Shown: positions 1-8,072 of the stretch, in pieces | Position numbering within the stretch: position 1 is the stretch's first letter | How the letters are laid out: each line of letters opens with the position of its first letter | Origin: an uncultured Eubacterium sp. | GTDB lineage: Bacteria; Bacillota; Clostridia; Oscillospirales; Acutalibacteraceae | DNA: 64,000 bases | Direction: 5' to 3' | NCBI GenBank assembly: GCA_944380545.1 | Contig: CALWHV010000005.1 | Location: 31,494 to 95,493 of the forward strand | Notes under the pieces: model-generated | The model's database searches: none | What the model was told of the DNA's origin: nothing | What the model saw: only the letters and a program-made list of their open reading frames with translations | Translations under genes and position numbers: made by a program

Positions 1-2
1 CC

Positions 3-797
3 TGCGGAGAAATGATAGCCGATGATTACGGCTTTTACGCCCTGAATAACGGCGAGCTGTGCGCGCTTGAGGTGAGGCGCGCGGAAAACGGTCTTGATCT
101 GGAGTTTTACAATTCCGGCAAAAGGCTCAAAAGGCAGGAGCTGATACTTTTTTCCGCTCTTGACCCGCAGCCGGGGCAGATAATGGGCACCAGCCTGCTG
201 CGCGGTCTGCCGTTCATCGGCGATGTGCTGCTCACGATCTACAACACCATCGCCAGAAACTGGGAGCACGCCGGAAATATCAGGTATGCCGTAACATATA
301 ACCCGCGCGACGGCGAAACGGACGCGCAGACGGCGCGCGAGCGGGCGCAGCAGATATGCCGCGCCTGGCAGGACGCGATGAGCAGCACCGACCGCGTTAA
401 GGATTTTGTTGCCGTGGGCGATGTCAGCGTAAAGGTGATAGGCGCGGACAGCAATGTGCTTTCAAGCGAGATACCCGTGCGTCAGCTGCTTGAGCAGATC
501 GTGGCGAAAACGGGGCTGCCGCCGTATATGCTGGGCTTTTCGTGGTCCACAACGGAGCGTATGAGCCTTCAGCAGGCGGATATGCTCACAACGGAGCTTG
601 AGGCGTACAGAAAGGTGCTTACGCCCGTGCTGCTCAAGATCGCGCGAAAATATCTTGAGCTGAATTCGCTTTGCCTGAGCGTAAGGGTAAAATGGGAGCC
701 AATAACGCTTCAGGATGAAACGGAGCTTGCCAGGGCGCGGCTTTACGACGCCCAGGCGCAGAATCTGCAAAAGGAGGGCGCAGAGGATGAGGATTGA
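3..797 (+). CDS. Phage portal protein, C-terminal part (5' end cut by window)
   Basis: Portal proteins form the dodecameric ring at the capsid vertex through which DNA is packaged. The reading frame is open from base 3, so the ATG at 12 is probably internal and the N-terminus lies upstream of the window. The visible 265 residues include a stretch around residue 170-200 with GLPPYMLGFSWST and a long helical C-terminal part ending in an acidic tail, typical of PBSX-family (XkdE-like) portals. It overlaps the following protease gene by 11 bases. Assignment is from motif appearance and from its place at the head of a capsid operon. Confidence 0.75.
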   Translation, partial: CGEMIADDYGFYALNNGELCALEVRRAENGLDLEFYNSGKRLKRQELILFSALDPQPGQIMGTSLLRGLPFIGDVLLTIYNTIARNWEHAGNIRYAVTYNPRDGETDAQTARERAQQICRAWQDAMSSTDRVKDFVAVGDVSVKVIGADSNVLSSEIPVRQLLEQIVAKTGLPPYMLGFSWSTTERMSLQQADMLTTELEAYRKVLTPVLLKIARKYLELNSLCLSVRVKWEPITLQDETELARARLYDAQAQNLQKEGAEDED

Positions 798-1743
798 ATC
801 AATAAAGGCGTATGATCCGGACGCCGGAGATTACGAAAAGATCTCGCATTTCACGCGGCGCAGCTTTTCGCCGCAGGAGCTTTATGTGTTTGAGGCGGTG
901 CTTTGCGACAACGATATAGACCGCGATTTTGAAAGCTTTTCCCTGCCGGCGCTTTACGAGCTGCAAAAGCTTTTTATCGGCAAGACCGGCATAAAGGACC
1001 ATTCAATGCTTTCAAGCGACCAAACGGCAAGAGTGTTTGACACGCGCGTTGAAAAGGTGCCGGGGATGAAAACGGCGGGCGGTGAGGATTACGCGGCGCT
1101 CAAGGCAAAGATCTATATGGTGCGCACGGCTGAAAACGAATCGCTGATACGCGATATAGACGCCGGCATCAAAAAGGAGCTGTCCGTTTCCTGCCGCGCG
1201 GAAAAGCGCGTCTGCTCCGTTTGCGGCAGGGATAAGAACGCCGCCTCCTGCCGCCATATTCCCGGCAAAACATACGGGGGCAGGCTTTGCCACATAATTC
1301 TTGACGGCATCAGCGACGCGTATGAGTTCAGCTTTGTTGCCGTGCCCGCGCAGCGCAACGCGGGCGTTAAAAAATCATTTGAAAAGGATTCGGTGAATAT
1401 GACGGACGATATTTTCACAAGGCTCAAATCGGGCGGCGCAGAGGTGTCGGACGACGAGGCTGCGGCAATCGTAAAGCGCTTCAGCTCGCTTGAGGACGAC
1501 GCCGAGCTCGGCAGGCGGTACAGAAGCGACCTTGTGGACGACATTGTTAAGCTCTGCGCCGCGCAGCTTCCGGAGCTGGACACGGGCGTGTTCAAAAGGC
1601 TTGCCGGAGTGATGACGGCAAACGAGCTTATAAGCTTTAAGCGCGCGTTTGAAAAGCGCCGCGCTTCGGATTCGCGCCCGGCGCCGCAGCTTGCCTCGGC
1701 GGGGAAAGCAGACGGCGACGAGCTTAAGGAATTTCGCATTTAG
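787..1743 (+). CDS. Putative prohead (head maturation) protease, XkdF-like
   Basis: The protein (318 residues) would process scaffold or capsid protein during head assembly. The start is ATG 787, preceded by AAGGAGG at 771-777; a longer in-frame ORF upstream runs inside the portal gene and is not used. A histidine in the KDHS motif, a serine in ELSVSC and the DAYEFSFVAVPA segment match the order expected of the phage prohead protease fold (His, Ser, acidic). A CSVCGRDKN...C cluster next to HIPG resembles the metal-binding insert common in Clostridia phage proteases. The acidic C-terminal third could act as a scaffold. It lies between portal and capsid genes, as the protease does in PBSX. Confidence 0.6.
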   Translation: MRIESIKAYDPDAGDYEKISHFTRRSFSPQELYVFEAVLCDNDIDRDFESFSLPALYELQKLFIGKTGIKDHSMLSSDQTARVFDTRVEKVPGMKTAGGEDYAALKAKIYMVRTAENESLIRDIDAGIKKELSVSCRAEKRVCSVCGRDKNAASCRHIPGKTYGGRLCHIILDGISDAYEFSFVAVPAQRNAGVKKSFEKDSVNMTDDIFTRLKSGGAEVSDDEAAAIVKRFSSLEDDAELGRRYRSDLVDDIVKLCAAQLPELDTGVFKRLAGVMTANELISFKRAFEKRRASDSRPAPQLASAGKADGDELKEFRI

Positions 1744-1755
1744 GAGGAAAATTGA

Positions 1756-2100
1756 ATGAGAATAGGCTTTAAAGGCTTTATGGAGCAGGTTATAACCTTT
1801 CCGGCGTCCGCAGAGGTAAAGGCGGGCTATCCCGTTACGATAGCGGATACCGGTCTTATTGCAAACAGCGCCGCGGACGCGGAGTTTGCCGGCGTTGCAA
1901 CGGCAGGCGGCGCGGAATACGCGCCCGTTATGGTGAGCGGCTACACAACGCTTTCGTACAGCTCCGGCACGCCGAAATGCGGCTGGCAGTATATCACGGC
2001 GGACGGAAACGGCGGCGTTAAGATAGCGTCGAGCGGCAAAAAGGCGCGCCTTGTTGTGGAGACGGACACCGCCGCCAAAACGATAGGCGTTATACTTTGA
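1756..2100 (+). CDS. Capsid decoration/cement-like protein
   Basis: This 114-residue, glycine- and alanine-rich, predicted all-beta protein sits between protease and major capsid genes. That slot is normally filled by a small capsid-stabilising (DUF2190/gpD-like) protein. GAGGAAAATTGA provides the ribosome site before ATG 1756. It contains the pattern AGYPVTIADTGLIANSAADAEFAGVA, seen in shorter form in cement proteins, where an early beta-barrel is followed by a 'GVA' strand. There is no signal peptide or membrane segment. Position supports the call more than any single residue. Confidence 0.55.
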   Translation: MRIGFKGFMEQVITFPASAEVKAGYPVTIADTGLIANSAADAEFAGVATAGGAEYAPVMVSGYTTLSYSSGTPKCGWQYITADGNGGVKIASSGKKARLVVETDTAAKTIGVIL

Positions 2101-2118
2101 TAACGGAGGTATATTTTT

Positions 2119-3111
2119 ATGGCATTTGATAATTTAAGGCTTGATAAGGGGCTTTATGCCTCCCCAAAGGGCTTTACGGCTTCGCTTGAGGCGGCTGACC
2201 CGTCCGAAAACTACAAGGGCACCGCGCTTGAGGGGCTGGACGCGTATCAGCGCCAGCTCAAAAGATTCGGCATCAAGGTTTCGGGCGCCGGCTCCGATTC
2301 GGTGTCTAAATTCTTCCAGACCGGCGATTCGGCGGTGCTTTTCCCCGAATATGTCAGCCGCGCCGTGCAGCAGGGTATGGAGGATGCGGACCTGCTTTCG
2401 CAGATAATCGCAACCACCACTCAGGTGGATTCGCTCGATTACCGCTCTGTTGAAAGCGTGCCGGCCGATGAGGAAAAGGAGCTTGCAGCCGTGGGCGAGG
2501 GCGCCTTTATACCCGAAACAACGATAAGGGCAAAGGACAAGCTTACGCGCCTTCACAAAAGGGGCAGGATGCTCGTTGCCTCCTATGAGGCGATAAAGTT
2601 TCAAAAGCTTGACCTCTTCACCGTAACGCTCAGGCAGATAGGCGCGTATATCGCGCGCTCACAGTTTGCGGACGCGATAGATGTGCTGCTTGACGGCTCG
2701 TCCGAAACGCTTGAGAGCGCGGGCAGCGCCGTTTCCTATCAGGATCTTATCGATATGTGGGCGGGGCTTTCGCCGTACAGGATGACAACCGTTATCGCCG
2801 GCGTTCCCTCAATCTCCGCGCTGCTCAATATGGAGCAGTTCAGGGATTCCGCCGCGGGTCAGGATTTCCACGGCACGGGCAGAATGATAACCCCGCTCGG
2901 AGCGCAGGTGGTGCGCTGCGATAAGCTGGGCGGCGAAAAGCTCATTGCGCTCGATAAAAGCGCAGCGCTTGAAAAGGTGTGCGCCGGCGGCGTTGCCACG
3001 GAGTACGACAAGCTGATAGACAGGCAGCTTGAAAGAGCAACCGTTACGGCGATAACCGGCTTTTCAAAGATATTCCCCGACGCCTGCAAGATAATGCAGA
3101 TAGGCGAATGA
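2119..3111 (+). CDS. Major capsid protein (XkdG-like)
   Basis: The 330-residue product builds the icosahedral head. Its length and features fit a PBSX/XkdG-type HK97-fold capsid protein: an N-terminal arm of about 75 residues, a VLFPEYVSRAV segment after it, an E-loop-like stretch near residues 105-145 (VPADEEKELAAVGEGAFIPE) and a long central helix beginning RQIGAYIARSQFADAID. The start ATG 2119 follows AACGGAGGT with good spacing. It is followed after 16 bases by three connector-size genes, the usual head-to-neck order. Confidence 0.75.
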   Translation: MAFDNLRLDKGLYASPKGFTASLEAADPSENYKGTALEGLDAYQRQLKRFGIKVSGAGSDSVSKFFQTGDSAVLFPEYVSRAVQQGMEDADLLSQIIATTTQVDSLDYRSVESVPADEEKELAAVGEGAFIPETTIRAKDKLTRLHKRGRMLVASYEAIKFQKLDLFTVTLRQIGAYIARSQFADAIDVLLDGSSETLESAGSAVSYQDLIDMWAGLSPYRMTTVIAGVPSISALLNMEQFRDSAAGQDFHGTGRMITPLGAQVVRCDKLGGEKLIALDKSAALEKVCAGGVATEYDKLIDRQLERATVTAITGFSKIFPDACKIMQIGE

Positions 3112-3127
3112 TGAAAGGAGCGCTGCG

Positions 3128-3475
3128 ATGATAGACACAGCGGCGGTTGCCGAAAGCCTTGCGGAGCTTGGGATACCGCACAGCGAGCAGCAGGGGCTGG
3201 GCGCCGTGGTCGGCTTTGCCTGCGGCGCAGTAAGCTCAAGGCTGAGTGATAAAACGCTTGAGGCGGACCCGCGCGCCTCGTTTCTTGCGGCGGCGCTGGC
3301 AAACTATCTGATTTGCTGCGGCTCGCAGTCGCAGGGCTTCGACTCCTTTTCCGCGGGCGATGTTTCGTTCAGCGTTTCCTCACAGCGCGCCGAGAATGCA
3401 AGGCTGGTGCTCAGCGCCGCCGAAAAGGGCGCCGAGGGGTTTCTGGGCGGCGCGTTCGATTTCAGGGCGGTGTGA
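3128..3475 (+). CDS. Head-tail connector-like protein 1
   Basis: The 115-residue product has the size of the adaptor proteins that bind the portal (gp6/XkdH-like). It is largely helical and alanine-rich with no membrane segment. AAAGGAG precedes ATG 3128. The stop codon is immediately followed by the next gene's ATG, so the two are translated as a pair. Function is inferred from position directly after the major capsid gene; the sequence alone is not diagnostic. Confidence 0.5.
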   Translation: MIDTAAVAESLAELGIPHSEQQGLGAVVGFACGAVSSRLSDKTLEADPRASFLAAALANYLICCGSQSQGFDSFSAGDVSFSVSSQRAENARLVLSAAEKGAEGFLGGAFDFRAV

Positions 3476-3829
3476 ATGAACAGGGCTGAACTTATTAAAA
3501 AAGGGCTGAGGGACGCGGGCAAGCAGGTGTATTTAAAGGACGGCGAATGGATCTCTACCCCGTTTTTTGCGGTGATCGCTCAAAAATACCGTGCCACAAG
3601 GTCTAATTTTGAATATGTGCGCACTCCTTTGGGCAGGTCCAGCCGCGATTATTTCACCTTTATCGGCCCTTACGACCACAATATTATGTCTCTTTCCGAA
3701 AGCGCCCGCGTGCTTTTCGGGGACGAGGAATATGTTTTCAGAAAAAAGGAAGAGGTCTCTGTCGGCGGCGAAAAGCTGTTTTACTGGGGCATTTTAAGAA
3801 AGGTGTGGAACGGCGATGATAAAACTTGA
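3476..3829 (+). CDS. Head-tail joining-like protein 2
   Basis: The 117-residue product starts on the base after the previous stop, which suggests translational coupling. A pattern of short beta strands (TPFFAVIAQKY, EYVFRKKEEVSVGGEKLFYWGIL) resembles the small beta-barrel head-closure proteins such as SPP1 gp16 or XkdI. In that family the protein caps the connector and retains DNA. It overlaps the next gene by 14 bases. Confidence 0.5.
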   Translation: MNRAELIKKGLRDAGKQVYLKDGEWISTPFFAVIAQKYRATRSNFEYVRTPLGRSSRDYFTFIGPYDHNIMSLSESARVLFGDEEYVFRKKEEVSVGGEKLFYWGILRKVWNGDDKT

Positions 3830-4223
3830 CGAGCTGTGCCCGCTTGCGCTCGATAAGCTGAGGGCAGACGAATATTTTGAGGGCTTCGGGCTTACCTGCG
3901 CGTTTGAGCCGCTCGAAAGACCCACCGTTCCCGCTAAGCCCGCCGTCGTTTGCGGAATAGCACAGGTCAGCGCGCAAACATCCGCCCTTGAAGAGGAATG
4001 TGCGGCGGGCAGCGTAAGCATGTTTGCCGATATTTATATCCCCTTTGATTTGCGCGGCTTTGATATTCGGCAGGCGGCGGTAAGGGCGCTCAAATGCCTT
4101 GCGGCAAGGCCGGCGGTGCGGTTTGAAATAGGGCAGGTAAGGGCGGATAACGCGGCGGAATGCTTCGTTATGCGCGTAACGGTTGCCTTTTCGGGCGAAA
4201 TATCGCTTCTTCCGGCAGACTGA
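3816..4223 (+). CDS. Neck or tail-completion-like protein 3
   Basis: The 135-residue product is the last of three small genes between capsid and tail modules. In PBSX-like phages this place is held by a tail-terminator or neck protein (XkdI/XkdJ). The visible alternation of helix and strand, with an N-terminal helix and a C-terminal hairpin, suits that role without proving it. ATG 3816 lies inside the preceding gene. The sheath and tube genes should follow, but the next complete gene is already the LysM tail protein. Confidence 0.45.
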   Translation: MIKLDELCPLALDKLRADEYFEGFGLTCAFEPLERPTVPAKPAVVCGIAQVSAQTSALEEECAAGSVSMFADIYIPFDLRGFDIRQAAVRALKCLAARPAVRFEIGQVRADNAAECFVMRVTVAFSGEISLLPAD

Positions 4224-4242
4224 TTTATACACGGTGATAAAG

Positions 4243-4329
4243 ATGGATTCATATGAAGAGATTTGTGAATTTTCCGAGTATTTAAGGCACGATTCAAAAA
4301 GGTACGACCCTTCGTCGGCAGAAGAATAA
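4243..4329 (+). CDS. 28-residue acidic peptide in the gap where sheath/tube genes should be
   Basis: A short open frame codes for a peptide beginning MDSYEEICEFSEYL and ending PSSAEE. A GTG three codons upstream (4234) is an alternative start; neither has a strong ribosome site. The aromatic and acidic composition recalls the small second ORF or frameshift tail of phage tail-assembly chaperones. It might therefore be the remnant left after loss of the sheath-tube-chaperone-tape block. It could equally be non-coding. The closing TAA lies 14 bases before the LysM gene start. Confidence 0.3.
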   Translation: MDSYEEICEFSEYLRHDSKRYDPSSAEE

Positions 4330-4343
4330 CTTCGGAGAAAAAT

Positions 4344-4856
4344 ATGATAAGGCTTAAATACAAGGATTTTGAATTTTTGCGCAATCCGTCGGTAATAAGC
4401 GTGGAGCAGTCAAAAAAGCTCAGCGAGCGCACCCTGCCGTTTTCGGCGGGGAGCGCCGTTGACGAGATCGCTCTGCGTCCGGCAAGAATATCCGTCAGCG
4501 GCAGCTTTTACGGCTCCGGCGCGTCCGCCGCCGCGGCAAGGCTTGCCGCCCTTTATAACGACGGCGGCGCGGGCGAGCTGTTTTTGCCCGCAGGCGAATA
4601 TTTTGTTGCCTTCCTTTCGGATATGCGCCTTGAGTTTGACGCGCAGAAAAACGCATTGGAATATTCGCTGAAGTTTACGGAAAGCGGCTTTGGAAAGCCG
4701 TATAAAAGAAAACGCCGCTGCGTGTTTGCGCGCGCGGGGCAGAACTGCTTTGACATCGCCTTTGAAAACGGCGTTTCGGTGGATGATGTGGTAAGGCTAA
4801 ACGATCTTGAAACGCCGTTTTCCGTAGAGGAGGGTCAGGCGGTGAGGATAAGATGA
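4344..4856 (+). CDS. LysM-containing tail protein (XkdP-like)
   Basis: The 170-residue protein has an N-terminal beta-rich domain (about 1-120) and a C-terminal LysM-like module (about 127-170). That module shows the LysM order GQNCFDIAFENGVSVDDVVRLND followed by a hydrophobic VRIR end. In contractile-tailed phages this protein (XkdP, T4 gp53-like) links the tape/tube to the baseplate hub and may touch peptidoglycan. ACTTCGGAG precedes ATG 4344. Its last four bases overlap the hub gene. In PBSX the tape-measure gene lies directly upstream; here none exists. Confidence 0.65.
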   Translation: MIRLKYKDFEFLRNPSVISVEQSKKLSERTLPFSAGSAVDEIALRPARISVSGSFYGSGASAAAARLAALYNDGGAGELFLPAGEYFVAFLSDMRLEFDAQKNALEYSLKFTESGFGKPYKRKRRCVFARAGQNCFDIAFENGVSVDDVVRLNDLETPFSVEEGQAVRIR

Positions 4857-5818
4857 CGGTAAGGCTTTACGACGGCGGCGGCGCGGAGCTAGAAGATCTT
4901 GAGCTGAGCTCCTTTGAGCTTGTGAGCGAGGAGTCGGCGGCGTGCGACGGGCTTTCCGCCGTGTTTTACGCCGAAGGCGTAGAAAGGATATACGGCGCGC
5001 GCACGGCGCAGGTATACAGCGGCGGCGAAAAGGTGTTTTTCGGCTATGTTGATTCCGTTCGCGCGGCGCAGGATGAAAACGGGCTTCGCGTGTATGTTTA
5101 CGCGCGCTCCTCCGCCTGTCTGCTCGTTGACAGCGAGGCGTTTCCGGGGCAGTACAGCTGCCCCACCTCGCGCCAGCTCTGGCATATGCACGCAAAAAGC
5201 TTCGGCTTCGGCTTTGCGCTGCCCGAGATCGCCTCCCAGCACGATTATGTTGTAACCAAGGGGCAAAGCTGCTTCGGCGCGATAAACACCTTTATGCAGT
5301 ACGCCTGCGGGCGCGGGATATATGCGGACGCCGAAAACAATCTCAGGCTGCTCGATTCAAGCGGCGCTCCGGCTCAGCCGGACACGGGCAGGCTGATAAG
5401 CGCAAGCGCAAAGGCGGACAGAAGCTCGGTCATCGGCAGGATAGACTACAAAATCTCGTCCGGCGAAAAATATCTGCACCGCCTTGCAAGCGGCTTTGCG
5501 GAGAAAAACGGCGTTTCCTCAAGAAAGCTCATCAATCTTTCCGCGCTCCCGCCGTGGCAGCGCGAGGCTGAGGCTCAGCGCAGGATAACGCGCTCGCTTG
5601 AGGGCTTTTTCACCGTTACGGCCGTGTTTGACGGCGATCCCGGCGTGCGCCTTGCGCAGCGCGTTTTCCTTGAACTGCCGGGCCTCGGCGTTTCGGGAGA
5701 GCTTATCGCCTCTTCAATCATACGCAAAAAAGACGAAGATTCGCAGCGCACAACGCTTGTGCTGAGAAAGGAAACGGACGGGGAGCTGAAAAACTATGTG
5801 GCTGAGCAGGAGATTTAA
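4853..5818 (+). CDS. Late-control/baseplate hub protein (gpD/XkdQ-like)
   Basis: At 321 residues the length matches XkdQ and P2 gpD-type hub proteins, which trimerise beneath the tube and carry the spike. The features are an N-terminal beta-barrel, the stretch RQLWHMHAKSFGFGF with a QHDYVVTKGQSCFGAINTFMQYA segment around residues 125-155, and a second barrel after residue 235. It overlaps the LysM gene by 4 bases and the spike gene by 23 bases, so the module is translationally coupled. Confidence 0.65.
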   Translation: MTVRLYDGGGAELEDLELSSFELVSEESAACDGLSAVFYAEGVERIYGARTAQVYSGGEKVFFGYVDSVRAAQDENGLRVYVYARSSACLLVDSEAFPGQYSCPTSRQLWHMHAKSFGFGFALPEIASQHDYVVTKGQSCFGAINTFMQYACGRGIYADAENNLRLLDSSGAPAQPDTGRLISASAKADRSSVIGRIDYKISSGEKYLHRLASGFAEKNGVSSRKLINLSALPPWQREAEAQRRITRSLEGFFTVTAVFDGDPGVRLAQRVFLELPGLGVSGELIASSIIRKKDEDSQRTTLVLRKETDGELKNYVAEQEI

Positions 5819-6149
5819 CGCCGGCGCTCAGAGCGCGGCGGAAAGCGGCGTGGTAACGCTCAGCGAGAACGGCGTTACGGACGCAAGCTCGTCGCTTCCC
5901 GCGCGAAACGCGGGCTGCTACGCGCCCTACGGCTATTGCGCCGCCGTGCCCGTGGGCGAGGAGGTGCTCGTTATAAACGGCGCCTCCGGCGCGGCGGTGG
6001 CGGGCGCTAAAATGCGCGCGTCAAGCCTTGAGCAGGGCGAGATAGAGCTGCGCTCGCGCGGCGGGGCGAGCATCGTGCTCAAAAACGACGGCAGCGTGGT
6101 GATAAACACGCTTGTTATTGACAAAAACGGAAATATAGCGGAGGGGTGA
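5796..6149 (+). CDS. Baseplate spike-like protein (gpV/XkdR-like)
   Basis: The 117-residue product begins with ATG 5796, inside the end of the hub gene. Its second half (from about residue 85) is a run of short strands ending GGASIVLKNDGSVVINTLVIDKNGNI, the repeating pattern of a triple-stranded beta-helix as in P2 gpV spikes. The first half resembles an OB-fold around residues 15-80. No HxH iron-binding tip motif is visible, so the tip may be supplied by another protein or be truncated. Confidence 0.6.
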   Translation: MWLSRRFNAGAQSAAESGVVTLSENGVTDASSSLPARNAGCYAPYGYCAAVPVGEEVLVINGASGAAVAGAKMRASSLEQGEIELRSRGGASIVLKNDGSVVINTLVIDKNGNIAEG

Positions 6150-6154
6150 GCGGT

Positions 6155-6430
6155 ATGTTTATATTTGAAAGCGAAGGCGAATACTGCGATCGCCTGCTGC
6201 AAAACGCGGCGGCGGCGATAAGCACGAAGCGCGGCGAATTTTATCCGCAGTGCGATTACGGCTGCGAGCTCGCCGGCGCCGATAAAAGCGAGCGCGCGCT
6301 TTCACAGGCGAGGCGGGCGCTGAAAAACGCGCGCGGGATTTTTCCCGTAAGCGCGTGTGAAACTCAAAAAGGCTGGAGCTTTTCGCTTTTGGTAAACGGT
6401 GTTGAAAGGCAGGTGAGCGCGGAGCTTTGA
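6155..6430 (+). CDS. gp25/W-like baseplate wedge protein (XkdS-like)
   Basis: The product (91 residues) is short for the family, which usually has about 110-140. The start ATG 6155 is chosen because GAGGGG at 6141-6146 is spaced 8 bases from it; a GTG at 6146 overlapping the previous stop is the alternative. The helix SERALSQARRALKNARGIFPVSAC is the conserved helix-loop that packs against the sheath initiator in gp25-like proteins. The usual EPR core motif is not visible. It lies between spike and J genes as in P2 and PBSX. Confidence 0.55.
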   Translation: MFIFESEGEYCDRLLQNAAAAISTKRGEFYPQCDYGCELAGADKSERALSQARRALKNARGIFPVSACETQKGWSFSLLVNGVERQVSAEL

Positions 6431-7500
6431 GCGTTCTTTACAACGACATAATTAAAGCGATGGAAACGGAATTCTTCAACGAGTGCGGCGAATACGCGTC
6501 GGATTACGACGATGTGGAGCTGCGCTTCAAGGCGGTGGCGGGCGAGATCTATGCCGCGCACACAGCCGCCGAATACGCGATGCGTCAGGCGTTTGCCCAA
6601 ACGGCAAGCGGCGAATATCTTGATATGCACGCCGAGATGCGTGGAATCACAAGAAAAACGGCGGCTTCGGCGTTGGGCGAGCTGACCTTCACCCTGCCGC
6701 AGGAGCTGGAATACGATGTTCAGATACCGGCGGGCACCGTCTGCTCCGTCAGCGGAGAGCCGCTCGTGCAGTTCGTAACGGACGAGGGCAAAACGATACC
6801 CGCGGGCAGCCTGAGCGCAACCGTGCCGGCAAGCGCGCTTGCGCCGGGAGCTGCTTTCAACGCGGGCGCGGGCGCCGTTACAGTTATGGTGAACCCGCCG
6901 GAATATGTGCTTTCGGTAACAAACGAAAGCGCGTTCACCGGCGGCTGCGACGAGGAGACGGACGAGGCGCTCAGAGAAAGGCTGCTGCGCTCCTATTCCC
7001 AGCCGACTAACGGCGCAAACGCCAAATCGCTCGAAGAGCAGCTTTTAACGATAGACGGCATAACGGACGCCCGTATCGCCGCCGACCCTGAGCAGGCGAT
7101 GCTTACGGTGTGCGTGCGCACGAAAAGCGGCGCGTTTCCGGACGGCGATATGCTGAAGCTCATTCAGGAAAAGCTGGGCATACTTGAAATCTGCGGGGCG
7201 CAGTACGGCATCGCGCTTGCAAGACCAGCGCTGTTTTCGGTGTTTGCGGCGGTGCGCGCCTCTGCCGGAGCGGACAAGAAGCAGCTTGCAGCCGATGCTC
7301 AAGGCGCGGTTCGCGCCGTATGCTCTGCGGCGGGTATAGGGCGTGAGATAAGCCTTTCGCAGCTCACCTCCGCCGTGCTGGCGGTGCAGGGCGTTGAATC
7401 GGCGGAGATATCGGCGTCGCCGAGCGCGGGCGGCACGGTCTCCTGCGGCGCGCACGAATATCTCTCGCTTTCTCAGGTGCAGGTGGATGTGTATGAATGA
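6427..7500 (+). CDS. Baseplate J family protein (XkdT-like)
   Basis: The 357-residue length equals that of XkdT. It starts at TTG 6427, which overlaps the previous stop; AGGTGAG at 6411 is the ribosome site. Conserved J features are visible: the N-terminal GEYLDMHAEMRGITRK segment (about residues 60-75), FTGGCDEETDEALRERLL (about 170-190), and the C-terminal region with QLTSAVLAVQGVESAEI. J proteins form the wedges of contractile baseplates. The frame is intact despite the missing tail genes upstream. Confidence 0.8.
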   Translation: MSVLYNDIIKAMETEFFNECGEYASDYDDVELRFKAVAGEIYAAHTAAEYAMRQAFAQTASGEYLDMHAEMRGITRKTAASALGELTFTLPQELEYDVQIPAGTVCSVSGEPLVQFVTDEGKTIPAGSLSATVPASALAPGAAFNAGAGAVTVMVNPPEYVLSVTNESAFTGGCDEETDEALRERLLRSYSQPTNGANAKSLEEQLLTIDGITDARIAADPEQAMLTVCVRTKSGAFPDGDMLKLIQEKLGILEICGAQYGIALARPALFSVFAAVRASAGADKKQLAADAQGAVRAVCSAAGIGREISLSQLTSAVLAVQGVESAEISASPSAGGTVSCGAHEYLSLSQVQVDVYE

Positions 7501-8053
7501 CGCGGTTTTTAAACGGCTGCTCGGCGTTCTTGAGAGCGTGAGCCTTGCGGGCGAGGAGGGCAGCCCTAAGCGGGCCGAGGCGAGGGCGTACGCCGCCGCG
7601 ATCTCGGCAGCGGCACAGCGCTCGCGCGCGGCGCTTGAGGAGGCGTTCGTGCAAACGGCGGGTGAAAAGGGGCTTTTGATGTTTTGCTCGCTTCTCGGCG
7701 CAGAGCCGCTTGACGATTTGGAGGAAACGCGAAAAAAGCTTGCCGGTCTGCTGGCGCGCGGCGCGTTCATCCTCGGCAGCGAGGAGTTCAAGCAGGCGCA
7801 GGAGGCGGTGCCGGGACTCAAAGCGGAATATACGCTTATGGGCGAGCATATCACCGTTGACCCGGTAACGCGCGAATCGCTTGAGGAATTTTCGCGGCTT
7901 TTAAACGATTATTATCCGGCGTTTCGCACGCCGGATATGGCGGGCGGCGGGCTCACCTGGGACGAGCTGGACGGCTTTGATTTCAGATGGTACGAGCTTG
8001 ATTTGCTGCGCCTGCCGTTTTATATTTGGGAAAGGCTCGGCGCGGCGGATTAG
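7493..8053 (+). CDS. gpI-like tail protein (XkdU-like, DUF2313-type)
   Basis: The start is ATG 7493, overlapping the J gene stop by 8 bases; the frame extends upstream but only inside gpJ. The 186-residue product has a helical N-terminal half (RAEARAYAAAISAAAQRSRAALEEAF) and a C-terminal mixed region. Size and place right after J match gpI/XkdU, the wedge protein connecting baseplate and fibres. It ends in TAG, showing that amber is an ordinary stop in this genome. Confidence 0.65.
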   Translation: MNDAVFKRLLGVLESVSLAGEEGSPKRAEARAYAAAISAAAQRSRAALEEAFVQTAGEKGLLMFCSLLGAEPLDDLEETRKKLAGLLARGAFILGSEEFKQAQEAVPGLKAEYTLMGEHITVDPVTRESLEEFSRLLNDYYPAFRTPDMAGGGLTWDELDGFDFRWYELDLLRLPFYIWERLGAAD

Positions 8054-8072
8054 CGCCGGGGGAAAGGAAGAT

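Noticed and set aside
1113..1739. Long antisense frame opposite the protease gene, and similar ones at 7045-7854, 28903-29637 and 45637-46608
   Set aside because: High GC with biased third positions opens the complementary frames; the products are Ser/Ala/Arg-rich without motifs, and the sense genes are well supported.
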